From Pyruvatibacter mobilis (lineage in GTDB: Bacteria; Pseudomonadota; Alphaproteobacteria; CGMCC-115125): a stretch of DNA of 64,000 nt. The notes under the pieces were generated by a model. That model was given only the letters and a program-made list of their open reading frames with translations, ran no database searches and was not told the origin of the DNA. Numbering within the stretch: position 1 is the stretch's first letter; each line of letters starts with the position of its first letter. Shown piece after piece: positions 18,729 through 28,882 of the stretch. Location of the stretch: contig NZ_CP051630.1 of the NCBI RefSeq assembly GCF_012848855.1, positions 413,501-477,500 on the forward strand, written 5' to 3'. The translations under genes and the position numbers were made by a program.

Positions 18729-19556
18729 ATGCGACTGATGTTTCTGGGTGACGTGGTGGGCCGGGCCGGCCGGGAAGCCGTTGTGGATGCCCTGCCGCGG
18801 CTGCGTGCCGATCTTGATCTCGATTTCGTGGTGGTGAACGGCGAGAACTCCGCCGGCGGGTTCGGCATTACGGAAAAGATCGCCACCGAGATACTGGACG
18901 CCGGGGCGGATGTGATCTCCGGCGGGAATCACTCCTGGGACCAGCGGGAAGCACTGGTGTTCATCGAGCGCGAGCAACGGCTGCTGCGGCCGGCGAATTA
19001 TCCTTCCGGCACGCCGGGGCGCGGGGCCGGGCTGTTCGAGGCGCGGGGCGGACGGCGTGTGTTGCTGGTGAATGTGCTGGGACGCGTGTTCATGGATGCG
19101 CTGGATGATCCGTTTGCCACCGTGGAACGGGAACTGGCGGCTGCGCCGCTGGGCGATGTGGCGGATGCGGTGATCGTCGACATGCATGCGGAAGCAACTT
19201 CCGAGAAGATGGCGATGGGCCATTTCTGTGATGGCCGGGCGTCGCTGGTGGTGGGGACGCACAGCCATATTCCGACGGCGGACGCGCAGTTGTTGCCCGG
19301 CGGGACGGCGTATCAGACCGATGCAGGAATGTGTGGCGACTATGACAGCGTGATCGGCATGCAGAAGGATGAGCCGCTGAACCGGTTCACCACCAAGATC
19401 TCTTCCGGGCGTTTTCAGCCCGCGGACGGGGATGCGACCGTGTGCGGTGTGTTCGTGGAGACGGACGATGCGACCGGCCTTGCGACCCGCGTTGAGCCGA
19501 TCAGGCTTGGCGGGCGGCTGAAGCAGACGATGCCGGGGTTGATGGCGGCGGAGTAG
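18729..19556 (+). CDS. YmdB-type metallophosphoesterase (TIGR00282)
   Basis: A 275-residue dimetal phosphoesterase. Metal-binding motifs are in place: M-F-L-G-D-V-V-G (residues 4-11), V-V-N-G-E-N-S-A-G-G-F-G-I-T, G-G-N-H-S-W-D, D-M-H-A-E-A-T-S-E-K and G-T-H-S-H-I-P-T-A-D. Family members hydrolyse 2',3'-cyclic nucleotides or other phosphoesters and influence biofilm and RNA turnover. It sits between fau and yebC on the same strand. Confidence 0.9.
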   Translation: MRLMFLGDVVGRAGREAVVDALPRLRADLDLDFVVVNGENSAGGFGITEKIATEILDAGADVISGGNHSWDQREALVFIEREQRLLRPANYPSGTPGRGAGLFEARGGRRVLLVNVLGRVFMDALDDPFATVERELAAAPLGDVADAVIVDMHAEATSEKMAMGHFCDGRASLVVGTHSHIPTADAQLLPGGTAYQTDAGMCGDYDSVIGMQKDEPLNRFTTKISSGRFQPADGDATVCGVFVETDDATGLATRVEPIRLGGRLKQTMPGLMAAE

Positions 19557-19640
19557 GCCCGGTCTAGCTTTTTCGGGTCGGAATTCTCTATAACCCCGGT
19601 CACTCACCTGACATGACTGACGCAGCTGGAGCTTGAGCCC

Positions 19641-20387
19641 ATGGCCGGCCACTCACAATTTAAGAACATCATGTACCGCAAGGGCGCGCAGGACGCGAAG
19701 CGGTCGAAGATTTTTGCCAAGCTGGCGCGCGAAATCACCGTGGCCGCGAAGCTGGGCATGCCGGACCCGGCCATGAACCCGCGCCTGCGCGGCGCCATCC
19801 AGGCGGCGCGGGCGGAAAACATGCCCAAGGACAATATCGAGCGCGCTATCAAGAAGAGCCAGGGCGGTGACGACGCGAATTTCGAGAATGTCCGGTATGA
19901 GGGGTTCGGCCCCGGCGGCGTCGGCATCATCGTCGAGGCGCTGACCGACAACCGCAACCGCACGGCCGGCGAAGTCCGTGCTGCCTTTTCAAAGAATGGC
20001 GGCAATCTGGGTGAAACGGGGTCGGTGTCCTTCATGTTCGACCAGGTGGGGCGGATTGAGTATGCCGCTGACGTCGCGGATGCAGACGCGGTGTTCGAGG
20101 CCGCGATCGAAGCAGGTGCCGATGATGTGACGTCGGATGATGACATCCACGAGATCATCTGTGCGGCTGACGCGCTCAATGAAGTGTCGACAGCGCTGGA
20201 AGCGCAGCTGGGTGAGCCGCGCAAGGCGGCGCTGGTGTGGAAGCCCCAGAATGTGCTGGATGTGGATCAGGATGCAGCCTCAACGCTGCTGAAACTCCTG
20301 GATGCGCTGGACGACAATGATGATGTTCAGCAAACCTATGCCAACTTTGAGATTTCCGATTCGGTTCTTGAGAGCCTGACAAGCTGA
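19641..20387 (+). CDS. yebC: YebC/PmpR-family protein
   Basis: A 248-residue cytoplasmic protein with the invariant start [17 protein letters not shown] and the [10 protein letters not shown]-x-L-T-D-N-R-N-R-T motif. Members have been described as DNA-binding regulators and, more recently, as ribosome-associated factors that relieve polyproline stalling. It lies immediately upstream of ruvCAB, a common arrangement, with a 49-base gap to ruvC. Note efp elsewhere in the window serves a similar need. Confidence 0.94.
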   Translation: MAGHSQFKNIMYRKGAQDAKRSKIFAKLAREITVAAKLGMPDPAMNPRLRGAIQAARAENMPKDNIERAIKKSQGGDDANFENVRYEGFGPGGVGIIVEALTDNRNRTAGEVRAAFSKNGGNLGETGSVSFMFDQVGRIEYAADVADADAVFEAAIEAGADDVTSDDDIHEIICAADALNEVSTALEAQLGEPRKAALVWKPQNVLDVDQDAASTLLKLLDALDDNDDVQQTYANFEISDSVLESLTS

Positions 20388-20436
20388 GGCACCGGTCCCC
20401 CAGAGGGCGGCCTGCTTGGAAGGCAGGGCAGGCTTG

Positions 20437-20982
20437 ATGGCATCTTCCATCCCCACAACTTCCGGCCACCGGCGGCGTCTGCTGGGCCTTGATCCGGGCC
20501 TGCGGGCCACGGGCTGGGGTGTCGTGGATGTCGAGGGCTCGCGGCTGTCGCATGTGGCAAACGGTACGGTGACCTCGCAGGCCCGTGACAGTCTGGCTGA
20601 GCGCCTGTTGGCCATTCATTGCGGGCTGGAGGCCGTCATCCGCGAATTCAACCCGCAGGAAGCAGCCATCGAAAGCGTTTTCGTCAATCGCGACGGGCAG
20701 GCGACGCTGAAGCTTGGCCAGGCGCGCGGGGTGGCGATCCTCGCAGCCGCGCAGGCGGGGCTGGAGGTTGCGGAATATGCGCCCAACCACATCAAGAAAT
20801 CCGTCGTGGGCGCGGGACATGCGGACAAGCGGCAGATGATGACCATGGTAACGATGCTGTTGCCGTCATGTGATCCGCATTCGGAGCATTCCGTGGATGC
20901 CCTGGCGGTGGCGATCACCCACGCCCATGGCAGCGCCGGGGCCGCGCGGGTGGCGTCTGCCATTGCAGGTGGGCGGGCATGA
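20437..20982 (+). CDS. ruvC: Crossover junction endodeoxyribonuclease RuvC
   Basis: A 181-residue Holliday-junction resolvase. The four acidic catalytic residues can be placed: Asp in L-L-G-L-D-P-G-L, Glu in A-I-E-S-V-F-V, and the two Asp/His-region residues in [10 protein letters not shown]. The ATG at 20437 is preferred over an in-frame TTG at 20416. Its stop overlaps the ruvA start by four bases. A short extra N-terminal stretch of Ser/Thr residues precedes the conserved core. Confidence 0.95.
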   Translation: MASSIPTTSGHRRRLLGLDPGLRATGWGVVDVEGSRLSHVANGTVTSQARDSLAERLLAIHCGLEAVIREFNPQEAAIESVFVNRDGQATLKLGQARGVAILAAAQAGLEVAEYAPNHIKKSVVGAGHADKRQMMTMVTMLLPSCDPHSEHSVDALAVAITHAHGSAGAARVASAIAGGRA

Positions 20983-21614
20983 TCGGCAAGCTCAAGGGTG
21001 TGGTGGACGAGACAGGGCTCGACTGGGCGCTGATCGACGTGGGCGGTGTGTGCTATCTGGCGTCATGCTCGGGGACCACATTGCGGCAGATCGGCAGGCC
21101 TGGGGAGGCTGCCATCCTCCATATCGAAACCTATGTGCGGGAAGACCAGCTGCGCCTGTTCGGCTTTGCGACTGAAGCGGAGCGTGAATGGTTCAGGCTG
21201 CTGCTCAGCGTTCAGCGGGTGGGCGCCAAGGCGGCGCTGGCGATTCTGACGGCGCTTGATCCGCAGGCACTGGCGCGGGCGATTGCGTTCAAGGACGCCA
21301 AGGCCATTGCGACGGCGCAGGGCGTGGGCCCCAAGGTGGGTGAGCGCATCGTGGCCGAACTCAAGGACAAGGTGCCTGCATCCCTTGCCATGGCCAGCCA
21401 GGCCGGCGGGGGTGATGCGGGCGAGGAGGCATCTGCCGTACCGGATATGGCCCCCAACACCGCCGAAGCGGACGCTATCTCGGCACTGGTCAATCTCGGC
21501 TATGCTCAGGCGCAGGCGGCGCAGGCTGTGTCGCGGGCTGTGACCAAGGCGGGAGACGATGCTCCGGGGGCGGAGCAATTGATCCGCATGGGGCTGAAGG
21601 AATTGGCCGGGTGA
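20979..21614 (+). CDS. ruvA: Holliday junction helicase subunit RuvA
   Basis: A 211-residue protein that binds four-way junctions as a tetramer and loads RuvB. The N-terminal OB domain ([11 protein letters not shown]), the two helix-hairpin-helix segments ([10 protein letters not shown] and [10 protein letters not shown]) and a flexible linker before the C-terminal RuvB-binding helix bundle are visible. It overlaps ruvC by four bases and precedes ruvB by 22. Confidence 0.95.
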   Translation: MIGKLKGVVDETGLDWALIDVGGVCYLASCSGTTLRQIGRPGEAAILHIETYVREDQLRLFGFATEAEREWFRLLLSVQRVGAKAALAILTALDPQALARAIAFKDAKAIATAQGVGPKVGERIVAELKDKVPASLAMASQAGGGDAGEEASAVPDMAPNTAEADAISALVNLGYAQAQAAQAVSRAVTKAGDDAPGAEQLIRMGLKELAG

Positions 21615-21636
21615 TCCGGCCAGGTAAGGGAAAGTG

Positions 21637-22671
21637 ATGTCGGACCGCGTGGTGCATGCGGATTTCCAGGCCGAGGACGGGGCGGACCAGAATATCCGTC
21701 CCGGGGCGCTGGATGCTTTTGTCGGCCAGGCGCGGGCGAAGGAGAACCTGTCTGTCTTCATCCAGGCGGCGCGGGCGCGCGATGAAGCGATGGATCATGT
21801 GCTGCTGTCAGGCCCGCCGGGCCTGGGCAAGACGACGATGGCGCAGATCGTGGCGCGGGAGCTGGGCGTCAATTTCCGTTCCACCTCGGGGCCTGTGATC
21901 GCCAAGGCGGGGGATCTGGCGGCGCTTCTGACCAATCTCGAACCGCGGGATGTGCTGTTCATTGACGAGATTCACCGTCTGTCTCCGGCGGTGGAAGAAA
22001 TTCTTTATCCGGCGATGGAGGATTTCGAGCTTGATCTGATCATCGGCGAGGGACCGGCGGCGCGGTCGGTGAAGATCGACCTTGCGCCTTTCACGCTGGT
22101 GGGCGCGACGACGCGGGCCGGGCTTCTGACCACGCCGCTAAGGGACCGGTTCGGCATTCCGGTGCGGCTTGAATTTTATACCGACGACGAGCTTGAGAAG
22201 ATCGTGAGCCGGGCGGCAACGATCCTGGATGCGCCGCTGACGCGCGACGGGGCACTCGAGATCGCGCGCCGGTCGCGCGGGACGCCGCGGGTGGCGGGGC
22301 GGCTTTTGCGGCGGGTCCGTGATTTCGCGGCGGTGGCGGGGGCGACCGAGATCAACGCCGTGACCGCTGACAAGGCGCTGAACCGGCTTGAAGTGGACAA
22401 TCGCGGGCTTGATAGCCTCGATCACCGCTATCTGCGGACCGTGGCGCTGAAGTTCGGCGGCGGCCCGGTGGGCGTGGAAACGATCGCCGCTGCCCTGTCG
22501 GAAGCGCGGGACGCGATCGAGGAAGTGATTGAGCCCTATCTCATTCAGCAGGGCTTCGTGCAGCGGACGCCGCGCGGGCGTCTGCTGACCGGTGCCGCCT
22601 TCGAGCATCTGGGACTGAGCATACCGGCGACGTTCGAGGGCGTTCAGACGCGGCTTTTTGAAGATGAGTGA
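21637..22671 (+). CDS. ruvB: Holliday junction helicase motor RuvB
   Basis: A 344-residue AAA+ motor driving branch migration. Walker A is G-P-P-G-L-G-K-T-T, Walker B is L-F-I-D-E-I-H-R-L, the G-A-T-T-R-A-G sensor and the C-terminal winged helix (T-P-R-G-R) are present. The ATG at 21637 follows AAGGGA; a GTG immediately before it is in frame but less likely. The 3' end overlaps the following thioesterase gene by eight bases. Confidence 0.96.
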   Translation: MSDRVVHADFQAEDGADQNIRPGALDAFVGQARAKENLSVFIQAARARDEAMDHVLLSGPPGLGKTTMAQIVARELGVNFRSTSGPVIAKAGDLAALLTNLEPRDVLFIDEIHRLSPAVEEILYPAMEDFELDLIIGEGPAARSVKIDLAPFTLVGATTRAGLLTTPLRDRFGIPVRLEFYTDDELEKIVSRAATILDAPLTRDGALEIARRSRGTPRVAGRLLRRVRDFAAVAGATEINAVTADKALNRLEVDNRGLDSLDHRYLRTVALKFGGGPVGVETIAAALSEARDAIEEVIEPYLIQQGFVQRTPRGRLLTGAAFEHLGLSIPATFEGVQTRLFEDE

Positions 22672-23122
22672 TCGGGTGGCGGACGAGCTGGGCCCGGCGG
22701 GCAGCCTGAGCGATGACGGGCTGCATGTGATGCCGGTGCGGGTCTATTACGAGGATACGGATGCGTCCGGCATCGTCTATCACGCGAATTATCTGCGCTT
22801 CATCGAGCGGGCGCGCACGGATGTGCTGCGCTGCGCGGGGCTGGACCACCGGCGGATGATGGATGCCGAGGATTCAACGGCTTTTGCCGTGCGGCAGATG
22901 GACATCCGGTTTCACGCGCCGGCGCGGCTGGATGATGCGCTGGAGGTGCGCACCCGGTTCACGGAACTGAGGGGCGCGCGCATCCGGGCGGCGCAGAGCG
23001 TGTGGCGCGGGGAGACGTTGCTGTTCGAGGCGCAGGTGGAAGTCGCAGTGCTGGATGGAGCGGGCCGGGCCCGCAGAATTCCGGCATTTGTGCGCGACGC
23101 GCTTGCCGCCTATGTTGGTTAA
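22664..23122 (+). CDS. ybgC: Tol-Pal associated acyl-CoA thioesterase YbgC
   Basis: A 152-residue hotdog-fold thioesterase. The signature [17 protein letters not shown] includes the catalytic aspartate. YbgC hydrolyses short acyl-CoA or acyl-ACP and is encoded at the head of tol-pal clusters. The ATG at 22664 lies within the end of ruvB, giving an eight-base overlap, so ruvCAB and ybgC are probably one transcript. Confidence 0.92.
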   Translation: MSDRVADELGPAGSLSDDGLHVMPVRVYYEDTDASGIVYHANYLRFIERARTDVLRCAGLDHRRMMDAEDSTAFAVRQMDIRFHAPARLDDALEVRTRFTELRGARIRAAQSVWRGETLLFEAQVEVAVLDGAGRARRIPAFVRDALAAYVG

Positions 23123-23338
23123 CACGCTGGATGTGGACCAATCTGTTTCGGGGCGCTTCGTTGCGGCGGCACACGCCGCAGTTTCGACACAAAATCACGG
23201 GAACAAGGCGGAAAGGGCGGGATGCCGTGACTTTCCGGCTGAATATCTTTGTGCCGCGCGGCAGCTCTGCCGCGGGCGAAAATCGCTGCCCCTGAGGCGG
23301 CGAACAGGACACGAACCCAAGACCAGGACGGGGTGACG

Positions 23339-24061
23339 ATGGAGCCGGATCTCATCACCAACGCGGCGGCGCAGGTCGCCGAGACGGATTTTTCACTGAT
23401 AAGCCTGTTTCTGCGGGCGGATATCGTGGTCAAGGCGGTGATGATCGGGCTGTTCGCGGCATCGATCTGGAGCTGGGCGATCATCTTCGAGAAATGGGGC
23501 CGGCTGCGGACCGTCAACCGTAAGGCCGAGCGCTTCGAGCAGGTGTTCTGGTCGGGCCAGTCGCTTGAGGACATCTACCAGAATATGGGCCACCGGCCTG
23601 ACCACCCGATGTCGACGCTTTTCGTGGCGGCGATGCGGGAGTGGCGGCGGTCGGCTGAAATCGGTTCGCGGGCCATTCACGGGCTGCAGGAACGTATCGA
23701 CCGGGTGATGACCGTCTCGATCGCACGGGAAACGGCGCGGCTGGAGCGGGGGCTTCTGTTTCTGGCCACTGTTGGTGCCACGGCGCCCTTCATCGGGCTG
23801 TTCGGCACGGTGTGGGGTATCATGAACTCCTTCCAGGCGATTGCCGCGACGCGCGACACGAACCTTGCCGTGGTGGCGCCGGGCATTGCCGAAGCGCTGT
23901 TCGCCACGGGGCTTGGCCTTTTGGCCGCCATTCCGGCGGTGATCGCCTACAACGCCTTTTCCACCTCGCTGAACCGCTACGCGACGCGGCTTGACGGGTT
24001 TGCGGACGAGTTCTCCGCCATCCTGTCCCGTCAGATCGACGAAACCCGCGAAGGAGCCTGA
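23339..24061 (+). CDS. tolQ: Tol-Pal proton channel TolQ
   Basis: A 240-residue inner-membrane protein with three transmembrane segments (about 30-50, 138-160 and 180-202) and the TolQ/ExbB core V-G-A-T-A-P-F-I-G-L-F-G-T-V-W-G-I-M and A-L-F-A-T-G-L-G-L-L-A-A-I-P. With TolR it harvests the proton motive force to energise TolA. Start at ATG 23339 after GGGGTG. About 216 bases upstream lack a gene and may hold the tol operon promoter. TolR follows after two bases. Confidence 0.94.
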   Translation: MEPDLITNAAAQVAETDFSLISLFLRADIVVKAVMIGLFAASIWSWAIIFEKWGRLRTVNRKAERFEQVFWSGQSLEDIYQNMGHRPDHPMSTLFVAAMREWRRSAEIGSRAIHGLQERIDRVMTVSIARETARLERGLLFLATVGATAPFIGLFGTVWGIMNSFQAIAATRDTNLAVVAPGIAEALFATGLGLLAAIPAVIAYNAFSTSLNRYATRLDGFADEFSAILSRQIDETREGA

Positions 24062-24063
24062 CC

Positions 24064-24537
24064 ATGGCAGCCGGTCCGATGAAGCCGGCGGGGGGCGGCG
24101 GAGGCTCATCACGCCGCCGCAGCCGCCGTCCGCGCGCGCCGATGAGCGAAATCAATGTCACGCCCTTTGTGGACGTGATGCTGGTGCTGCTCATCGTCTT
24201 CATGGTGGCCGCCCCGTTGCTGACGGTGGGGGTGCCCATCGATCTGCCGCAGACGAAGTCGCAACCGCTCCAGGAAGACACGGAGCCGCTGACGGTGACG
24301 GTGAACGCGGATGGGGAAATCTATCTGCAGGAAACCGTGGTCGAGATCGACGAGCTGTCGTCGCGCCTGCTTGCCATCGCCAAGGGCGGCTACGAAGAGC
24401 GCGTCTATGTGCGCGGCGACAAGAACGTGGCCTATGGCGACATCATGCAGGTGATGGGCACGCTGTCGTCGGCTGGTTTCCGGCGCATCGGCATGGTGAC
24501 CGAACAGAGCGCACCTGACAGCGCGGACAAGAGGTAA
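24064..24537 (+). CDS. tolR: Tol-Pal protein TolR
   Basis: A 157-residue single-span protein. After a Gly/Ser/Arg-rich cytoplasmic tail comes [18 protein letters not shown], with the conserved membrane aspartate that carries protons, and a periplasmic ExbD/TolR domain (residues 55-150). It completes the TolQ-TolR channel. Spacing to both neighbours is ten bases or less, typical of a translationally coupled operon. Confidence 0.94.
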   Translation: MAAGPMKPAGGGGGSSRRRSRRPRAPMSEINVTPFVDVMLVLLIVFMVAAPLLTVGVPIDLPQTKSQPLQEDTEPLTVTVNADGEIYLQETVVEIDELSSRLLAIAKGGYEERVYVRGDKNVAYGDIMQVMGTLSSAGFRRIGMVTEQSAPDSADKR

Positions 24538-24547
24538 CCGGGAGCAG

Positions 24548-25471
24548 ATGCGCGGCGGCGTTCTCATCTCCGGTCTGTTGCATGTGGCACTCGTGGTGAT
24601 CGCGATTGTGGGCCTGCCTGCGCCGTCGCTTGCGCCCGTCGATGTGGCACAGCCCATTCCGATCGAGATCGTCGAGATCGATGAATTCACCCGCATCACC
24701 CGGGAGCCGGAACCTGAAGCTCAACCGGCCCCGCCGGAACCTGAGCCCGAACCGGAGCCGCAGGATGCACCGGAGCCGGAGCCCGAGCCGCAGCCGGAAC
24801 CCGAACCCGTCTCCGAGCCGGAGCCTGCGCCGGCGCCTAAACCCACCCCGGCACCGGCCCCCGAGCCTGAACCCGCTCCGGCTCCTGAGCCTGAGCCCGT
24901 TCCCGCGCCTGAGCCCGAACCTGCGCCTGAGCCTGAGCCGGAGCCGGAAGAAAAAGTGAATGTGGCGCCGCCCGCACCGCCTGCGCCGCGCCTGCGCCCC
25001 ACGCCACCCAAGCCCGTGGTGCAGGAGCGCAAGCCAGCTTTTGATCCCGGCCGCATCGCCGCCCTGCTCGACAAGCTGCCGGAAGAGCGCAAGCCCGCCC
25101 CCCAGCGGCCGCAGCCTGCACCGGAAACCCCGCAGCAGCCGCGCATCGGGGCGCAGACATCGCTGACGATCTCAGAGCTTGATGCAATCCGGCAACAGAT
25201 CAGCCAGTGCTGGTCACCGCCGGTCGGTGCCACAAATGCGGCTGATTTGGTGGTCACCATGCTGATATGGCTGAACCCGGACGGTTCCCTGGCGCGTCCC
25301 CCGCAGGTGAAGGGCGGACCGCTGGTGCCGTCCTCGTATCAGCGGGCTGCCCAGGATGCGGCGCTGCGCGCGGTTCGGCGCTGTGCGCCTTACCGTCTGC
25401 CGGTAGAAAAGTATTCGTCCTGGCGCGAAATCGAATTGACGTTTGACCCCAGCCGCATGTTCGGCGGCTAA
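24548..25471 (+). CDS. tolA: TolA, with a long Pro-Glu repeat linker
   Basis: A 307-residue inner-membrane-anchored periplasmic protein linking TolQR to Pal and TolB. Residues 5-25 form the anchor. Residues about 55-138 are a P-E/P-A dipeptide-type repeat (E-P-E-P-E-P and P-A-P-E-P-E runs) where the E. coli protein has an Ala/Lys helical domain, so the linker is TonB-like, stiff and extended. The C-terminal globular domain (about 205-307, [11 protein letters not shown] onward) is the conserved TolA part. The repeat coding region is a likely site of length variation. Confidence 0.92.
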   Translation: MRGGVLISGLLHVALVVIAIVGLPAPSLAPVDVAQPIPIEIVEIDEFTRITREPEPEAQPAPPEPEPEPEPQDAPEPEPEPQPEPEPVSEPEPAPAPKPTPAPAPEPEPAPAPEPEPVPAPEPEPAPEPEPEPEEKVNVAPPAPPAPRLRPTPPKPVVQERKPAFDPGRIAALLDKLPEERKPAPQRPQPAPETPQQPRIGAQTSLTISELDAIRQQISQCWSPPVGATNAADLVVTMLIWLNPDGSLARPPQVKGGPLVPSSYQRAAQDAALRAVRRCAPYRLPVEKYSSWREIELTFDPSRMFGG

Positions 25472-25504
25472 GGTCAATCTAACCGAATGATCCGGGAGAC
25501 GGAT

Positions 25505-26848
25505 ATGATCGCTGGCAACACGGAACGTCGGGGGACGCGTTTTATGGGGTGGGTGCCTGTTATCGTGCTGGCTGTGCTGATGATGCCCGGGGCGGCGCTG
25601 GCGCAGCTGAAGATCGACATCACGCAAGGCAATATCGAGCCGCTGCCACTGGCGGTGACCGACTTCGTCGGCAGCGATGAGGCGGCCGCTGAAACGGGTG
25701 ACAAGATGGCCGGTGTGATCCGCGCCAATCTCGAGCGCTCGGGCCTGTTCCGGCCGATCAGCGAAGCGGCCTTCATCGAAAAGATTTCTGACCCCAACAC
25801 GGCGCCGCGCTTCGGTGACTGGCGCATTCTTGATGCCCAGGCGCTGCTGACGGGCGGTGTGACCCAGGAAGCGGACGGTCGGCTGCGTGTCGAGTTCCGG
25901 CTGTGGGACGTGTTTGGCGAAGAGCAGTTGATCGGCCTGCAGTACTTCACCAAGCCGGACAATTGGCGGCGGGTGTCGCACATCATTTCTGACGCCATTT
26001 ATGAGCGGCTGACGGGCGAGACCGGCTATTTCGATACGCGCATCGTGTTCGTGTCGGAAGCAGGCCAGAAGGGCCAGCGGGTGAAGCGGCTGACCCTGAT
26101 GGACCAGGACGGGCACAATCCGCGCTTCCTGACCAATGGCAGTTCGCTGGTCCTGACGCCGCGCTTCTCTCCGACCAATCAGGAGATCACGTACCTCTCC
26201 TATGCGGGGGGCAGCCCGCGAGTCTATCTCTACAATATCGAGACGCGCCAGCAGGAAGTGGTGGGCGAGTTTCCGGGCATGACCTTCGCGCCGCGCTTCT
26301 CGCCGGATGGCGACAAGGTGATCATGAGCCTGCAGCGCGGCGGCAATGCCAATATCTATGAGCTCGACCTGCGCACGCGGGCGACGCGGCGGCTGACCAA
26401 CTCCCCGTCGATCGATACGTCGCCCTCCTACGGGCCGGCGGGGCGTGAAATCACCTTTGAAAGCGACCGGGGCGGCACGCAGCAGATTTATGTGATGAAT
26501 GCGGATGGCTCGAATGTCCGCCGCATCAGTTTCGGCGAGGGACGCTATTCCACGCCGATCTGGTCGCCGCGCGGAGATCTGATCGCGTTCACCAAGCAGT
26601 ATAAGGGCCGCTTCCTCATCGGGGTCATGCGCCCGGACGGCACCGGCGAGCGCATTCTGACCGAGGGCTATCACAATGAGGGGCCCACCTGGGCGCCCAA
26701 TGGCCGCGTGCTCATGTTCTTCCGCGAGACACCGGGGGAGCGGGGCGGGCCGTCGCTTTGGTCGGTGGATCTCACCGGCTACAACGAAAGGCAGGTTCCG
26801 ACGCCGGGATTCGGCTCGGACCCGGCTTGGTCTCCCTTGATCCGCTAG
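25505..26848 (+). CDS. tolB: Periplasmic propeller protein TolB
   Basis: A 447-residue protein with a signal peptide (hydrophobic core about residues 15-32, cleavage after A-L-A), an N-terminal alpha/beta domain and a C-terminal six-bladed PD40 propeller with repeated F-S-P-D-G-x-K/x-I/x-F type blades (for example P-R-F-S-P-D-G-D-K). TolB cycles between Pal and TolA at the outer membrane. The ATG at 25505 has GGGAG seven bases upstream; an ATG at 25487 is in frame but less well served. Confidence 0.94.
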   Translation: MIAGNTERRGTRFMGWVPVIVLAVLMMPGAALAQLKIDITQGNIEPLPLAVTDFVGSDEAAAETGDKMAGVIRANLERSGLFRPISEAAFIEKISDPNTAPRFGDWRILDAQALLTGGVTQEADGRLRVEFRLWDVFGEEQLIGLQYFTKPDNWRRVSHIISDAIYERLTGETGYFDTRIVFVSEAGQKGQRVKRLTLMDQDGHNPRFLTNGSSLVLTPRFSPTNQEITYLSYAGGSPRVYLYNIETRQQEVVGEFPGMTFAPRFSPDGDKVIMSLQRGGNANIYELDLRTRATRRLTNSPSIDTSPSYGPAGREITFESDRGGTQQIYVMNADGSNVRRISFGEGRYSTPIWSPRGDLIAFTKQYKGRFLIGVMRPDGTGERILTEGYHNEGPTWAPNGRVLMFFRETPGERGGPSLWSVDLTGYNERQVPTPGFGSDPAWSPLIR

Positions 26849-27115
26849 GGTGGTTGCGGCTACCGTCCAGCCTTGGGATCCAAGGGCATTTAGGGGTGTT
26901 TCCGGCGTATCTGTCCCATCCGGGGCGAAATGATTGGAAACCTTCGTCACATTCCGCGGTTAGGCTTGTTCCGGAGAACAGCGGGACGAGCCACATGCTG
27001 CGGCAGGTGGCGGCAAAGTTTGGAACGCAGTCCATTCCTGTTCTTGGGTTTGCGGTCCGGGGTGCAACCAGATTGTTGGGCTATATCGGCCCGCGTTGGC
27101 AGGAGACTTTTTGAT

Positions 27116-27691
27116 ATGACCACTGCGTTGATCCGTTCGCGGACAATGACTTTCGAGGGGACGGCCAAGGGCGCTTCCTTTGGCTTTTCGGGCCGCGCCG
27201 TGAAGATGGCGCTGGCCGGCCTCGCCGCCCTGGCACTGGCCGCGTGCAGCTCCGATCCGGAGCAGCCGACCGTGCAGGCCACCACCGCTCCGGCTCCCGC
27301 CGCGCCGGCCGGGCCGACCCCGGGTTCGCAGCAGGACCTGGTGGTGAATGTCGGTGACCGCGTCTTCTTCGACACTGACCAGTCGTCGCTGCGGGCCGAT
27401 GCCCGCGCCACGCTGCAGCGTCAGGCTGCCTGGCTGAACCAGTACCCGAATGTGCGGGTGACGCTGGAAGGCCATGCGGATGAGCGCGGCACGCGTGAAT
27501 ACAACCTTGCGCTGGGCGCCCGCCGCGCCAACTCGGCCAAGGACTACCTGGTGAGCCTCGGTGTCGCGCCGTCGCGCGTCCAGACCATCTCCTTCGGCAA
27601 GGAGCGCCCGGTGGCGCTTTGCTCCGATGAGAGCTGCTGGGCCCAGAACCGCCGCGCGGTGAGCGTGGTGACGCAGGGCGCAGGCTCGTAA
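27116..27691 (+). CDS. pal: Peptidoglycan-associated lipoprotein Pal
   Basis: A 191-residue outer-membrane lipoprotein. The lipobox L-A-L-A-A-C places the lipidated cysteine near residue 44, after an unusually long N-terminal stretch that includes several alternative starts (27116, 27149). The OmpA domain has V-F-F-D-T-D-Q-S-S-L, G-H-A-D-E-R-G-T-R-E-Y-N and the K-E-R-P-V end. A 267-base spacer separates it from tolB and AGGAG lies ten bases before the ATG, so pal may also have its own promoter. A strong terminator follows. Confidence 0.93.
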   Translation: MTTALIRSRTMTFEGTAKGASFGFSGRAVKMALAGLAALALAACSSDPEQPTVQATTAPAPAAPAGPTPGSQQDLVVNVGDRVFFDTDQSSLRADARATLQRQAAWLNQYPNVRVTLEGHADERGTREYNLALGARRANSAKDYLVSLGVAPSRVQTISFGKERPVALCSDESCWAQNRRAVSVVTQGAGS

Positions 27692-27717
27692 GCCACCTGC
27701 GATCCTGACAACGGAAC

Positions 27718-27752
27718 GGGGCGTGCATCCTTGGCGGATGCGCGCCCCTTTT
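27718..27752 (+). terminator. Intrinsic terminator after pal
   Basis: GGGGCGTGCATCC at 27718-27730 and GGATGCGCGCCCC at 27736-27748 form a 12-13 bp stem with one mismatch around a five-base loop, followed by TTTT. It separates pal from cpoB, so the last Tol-Pal gene is at least partly transcribed on its own. Confidence 0.8.
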
Positions 27753-27863
27753 CGTTTGCCGTGTGGTTCAGCGCGCGCCGGTGGTGCTTGCGCCGGGCCT
27801 CAATTTCGACAAGCTTGTCGGGATATTTTCCGTTCCGCTTTTCTGCCTTCCGTGAGACCCGTC

Positions 27864-28877
27864 ATGCCGAAATTCCGCATTGTTCTCCTTCTTGCCGCGG
27901 GGCTTTTGCCTGCGATTGCCGTCGGTAGCGTGCTGACCGCGGGGCCCGTGGCAGCGCAGCAATCGGTTACCGATACGCGGGCGCTCTATGACCGCCTGCT
28001 GCGGCTGGAGCGGGACCTGCAGGATGTGCAGCGGTCGGTCTATCAGGGTGGCGGGCAGGCCCAGAGCCTGGCGTCCGGTGCAGGGCAGGCGCCGAGTGGT
28101 GCGTCTTTGAACGCGACGGATGCGGCACGGATTTCCCTGCGGCTTGACCAGATCGAGCAATCGCTGCGCGACATGACCGGGCAGGTGGAGCGGCTGCAGT
28201 TCGAGGTGCGGCAGGCAAACCAGCAGCTGGAGAATTTTCGTGCGGACACGGATTATCGTCTTCGCGAACTGGAGGGGACGGGCGGCGGGTCGCGGCAAGT
28301 GAGCCAGGCACCGCAGGCTGCCGCTCAGACGCAGACACCGCAGCTGACGCCGCCGCCGACTGAAAAGCCGTTAAGCGCGGCCCAGCAGGCGAGCATCGGG
28401 ACGCTGGGTGCGGTGTCAGCCGGTGCTGCGGCCTCCACGTCCGGGGCGGCGCCGCGCCAGCTTGCAACGCCGTCGACCGGTCTGCCGGAGGGCGGGCCGG
28501 ATCAGGCGTATAAATATGCCATGAGCTTCCTCCGGCAGCGGGATTATGCGGCGGCGGAAACGGCATTCTCCCAGTTCCTTGAGCAGTATGGCGACACGAA
28601 TCTTGCCGGGAATGCCCAATACTGGCTGGGGGAGACCTATTATGTGCGCGAGCAGTACCAGGATGCCGCGCGGGCCTTTCTCACCGGCTATCAGCAATAT
28701 GCGTCCAGCCCCAAGGCGCCGGACAGCCTGCTGAAGCTGGGCATTACCCTGGCAGCGCTGGGGCAGACGCAGGATGCCTGCCTCACCCTGGCTGAGGTGC
28801 CGCGGACATTTCCCAATGCACCGCAGAGCGTGAAGGCACGGGCCGAGCAGGAGCGCTCGCGCGCGGGCTGCGTCTGA
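27864..28877 (+). CDS. cpoB: Cell division coordinator CpoB (YbgF)
   Basis: A 337-residue periplasmic protein with a signal peptide (cut near V-A-A-Q-Q, residues 30-33), an N-terminal trimerising coiled coil (about 40-130), a Gln/Thr/Pro-rich linker and C-terminal tetratricopeptide repeats (from about residue 215, Y-K-Y-A-M-S-F-L onward). CpoB links peptidoglycan synthesis with Tol-driven outer-membrane constriction. Start ATG at 27864 gives a normal signal peptide. tilS begins five bases after its stop. Confidence 0.91.
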   Translation: MPKFRIVLLLAAGLLPAIAVGSVLTAGPVAAQQSVTDTRALYDRLLRLERDLQDVQRSVYQGGGQAQSLASGAGQAPSGASLNATDAARISLRLDQIEQSLRDMTGQVERLQFEVRQANQQLENFRADTDYRLRELEGTGGGSRQVSQAPQAAAQTQTPQLTPPPTEKPLSAAQQASIGTLGAVSAGAAASTSGAAPRQLATPSTGLPEGGPDQAYKYAMSFLRQRDYAAAETAFSQFLEQYGDTNLAGNAQYWLGETYYVREQYQDAARAFLTGYQQYASSPKAPDSLLKLGITLAALGQTQDACLTLAEVPRTFPNAPQSVKARAEQERSRAGCV

Positions 28878-28882
28878 CGGCG

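Noticed and set aside
24720-24955. Repeat-rich segment as a CRISPR array or other repeat element
   Set aside because: The repeats are in-frame proline/glutamate codons of tolA without spacers.
25214-26950. A 578-codon minus-strand frame opposite tolB
   Set aside because: Entirely antisense to tolB; rich in His, Arg and Gln with no domain pattern.
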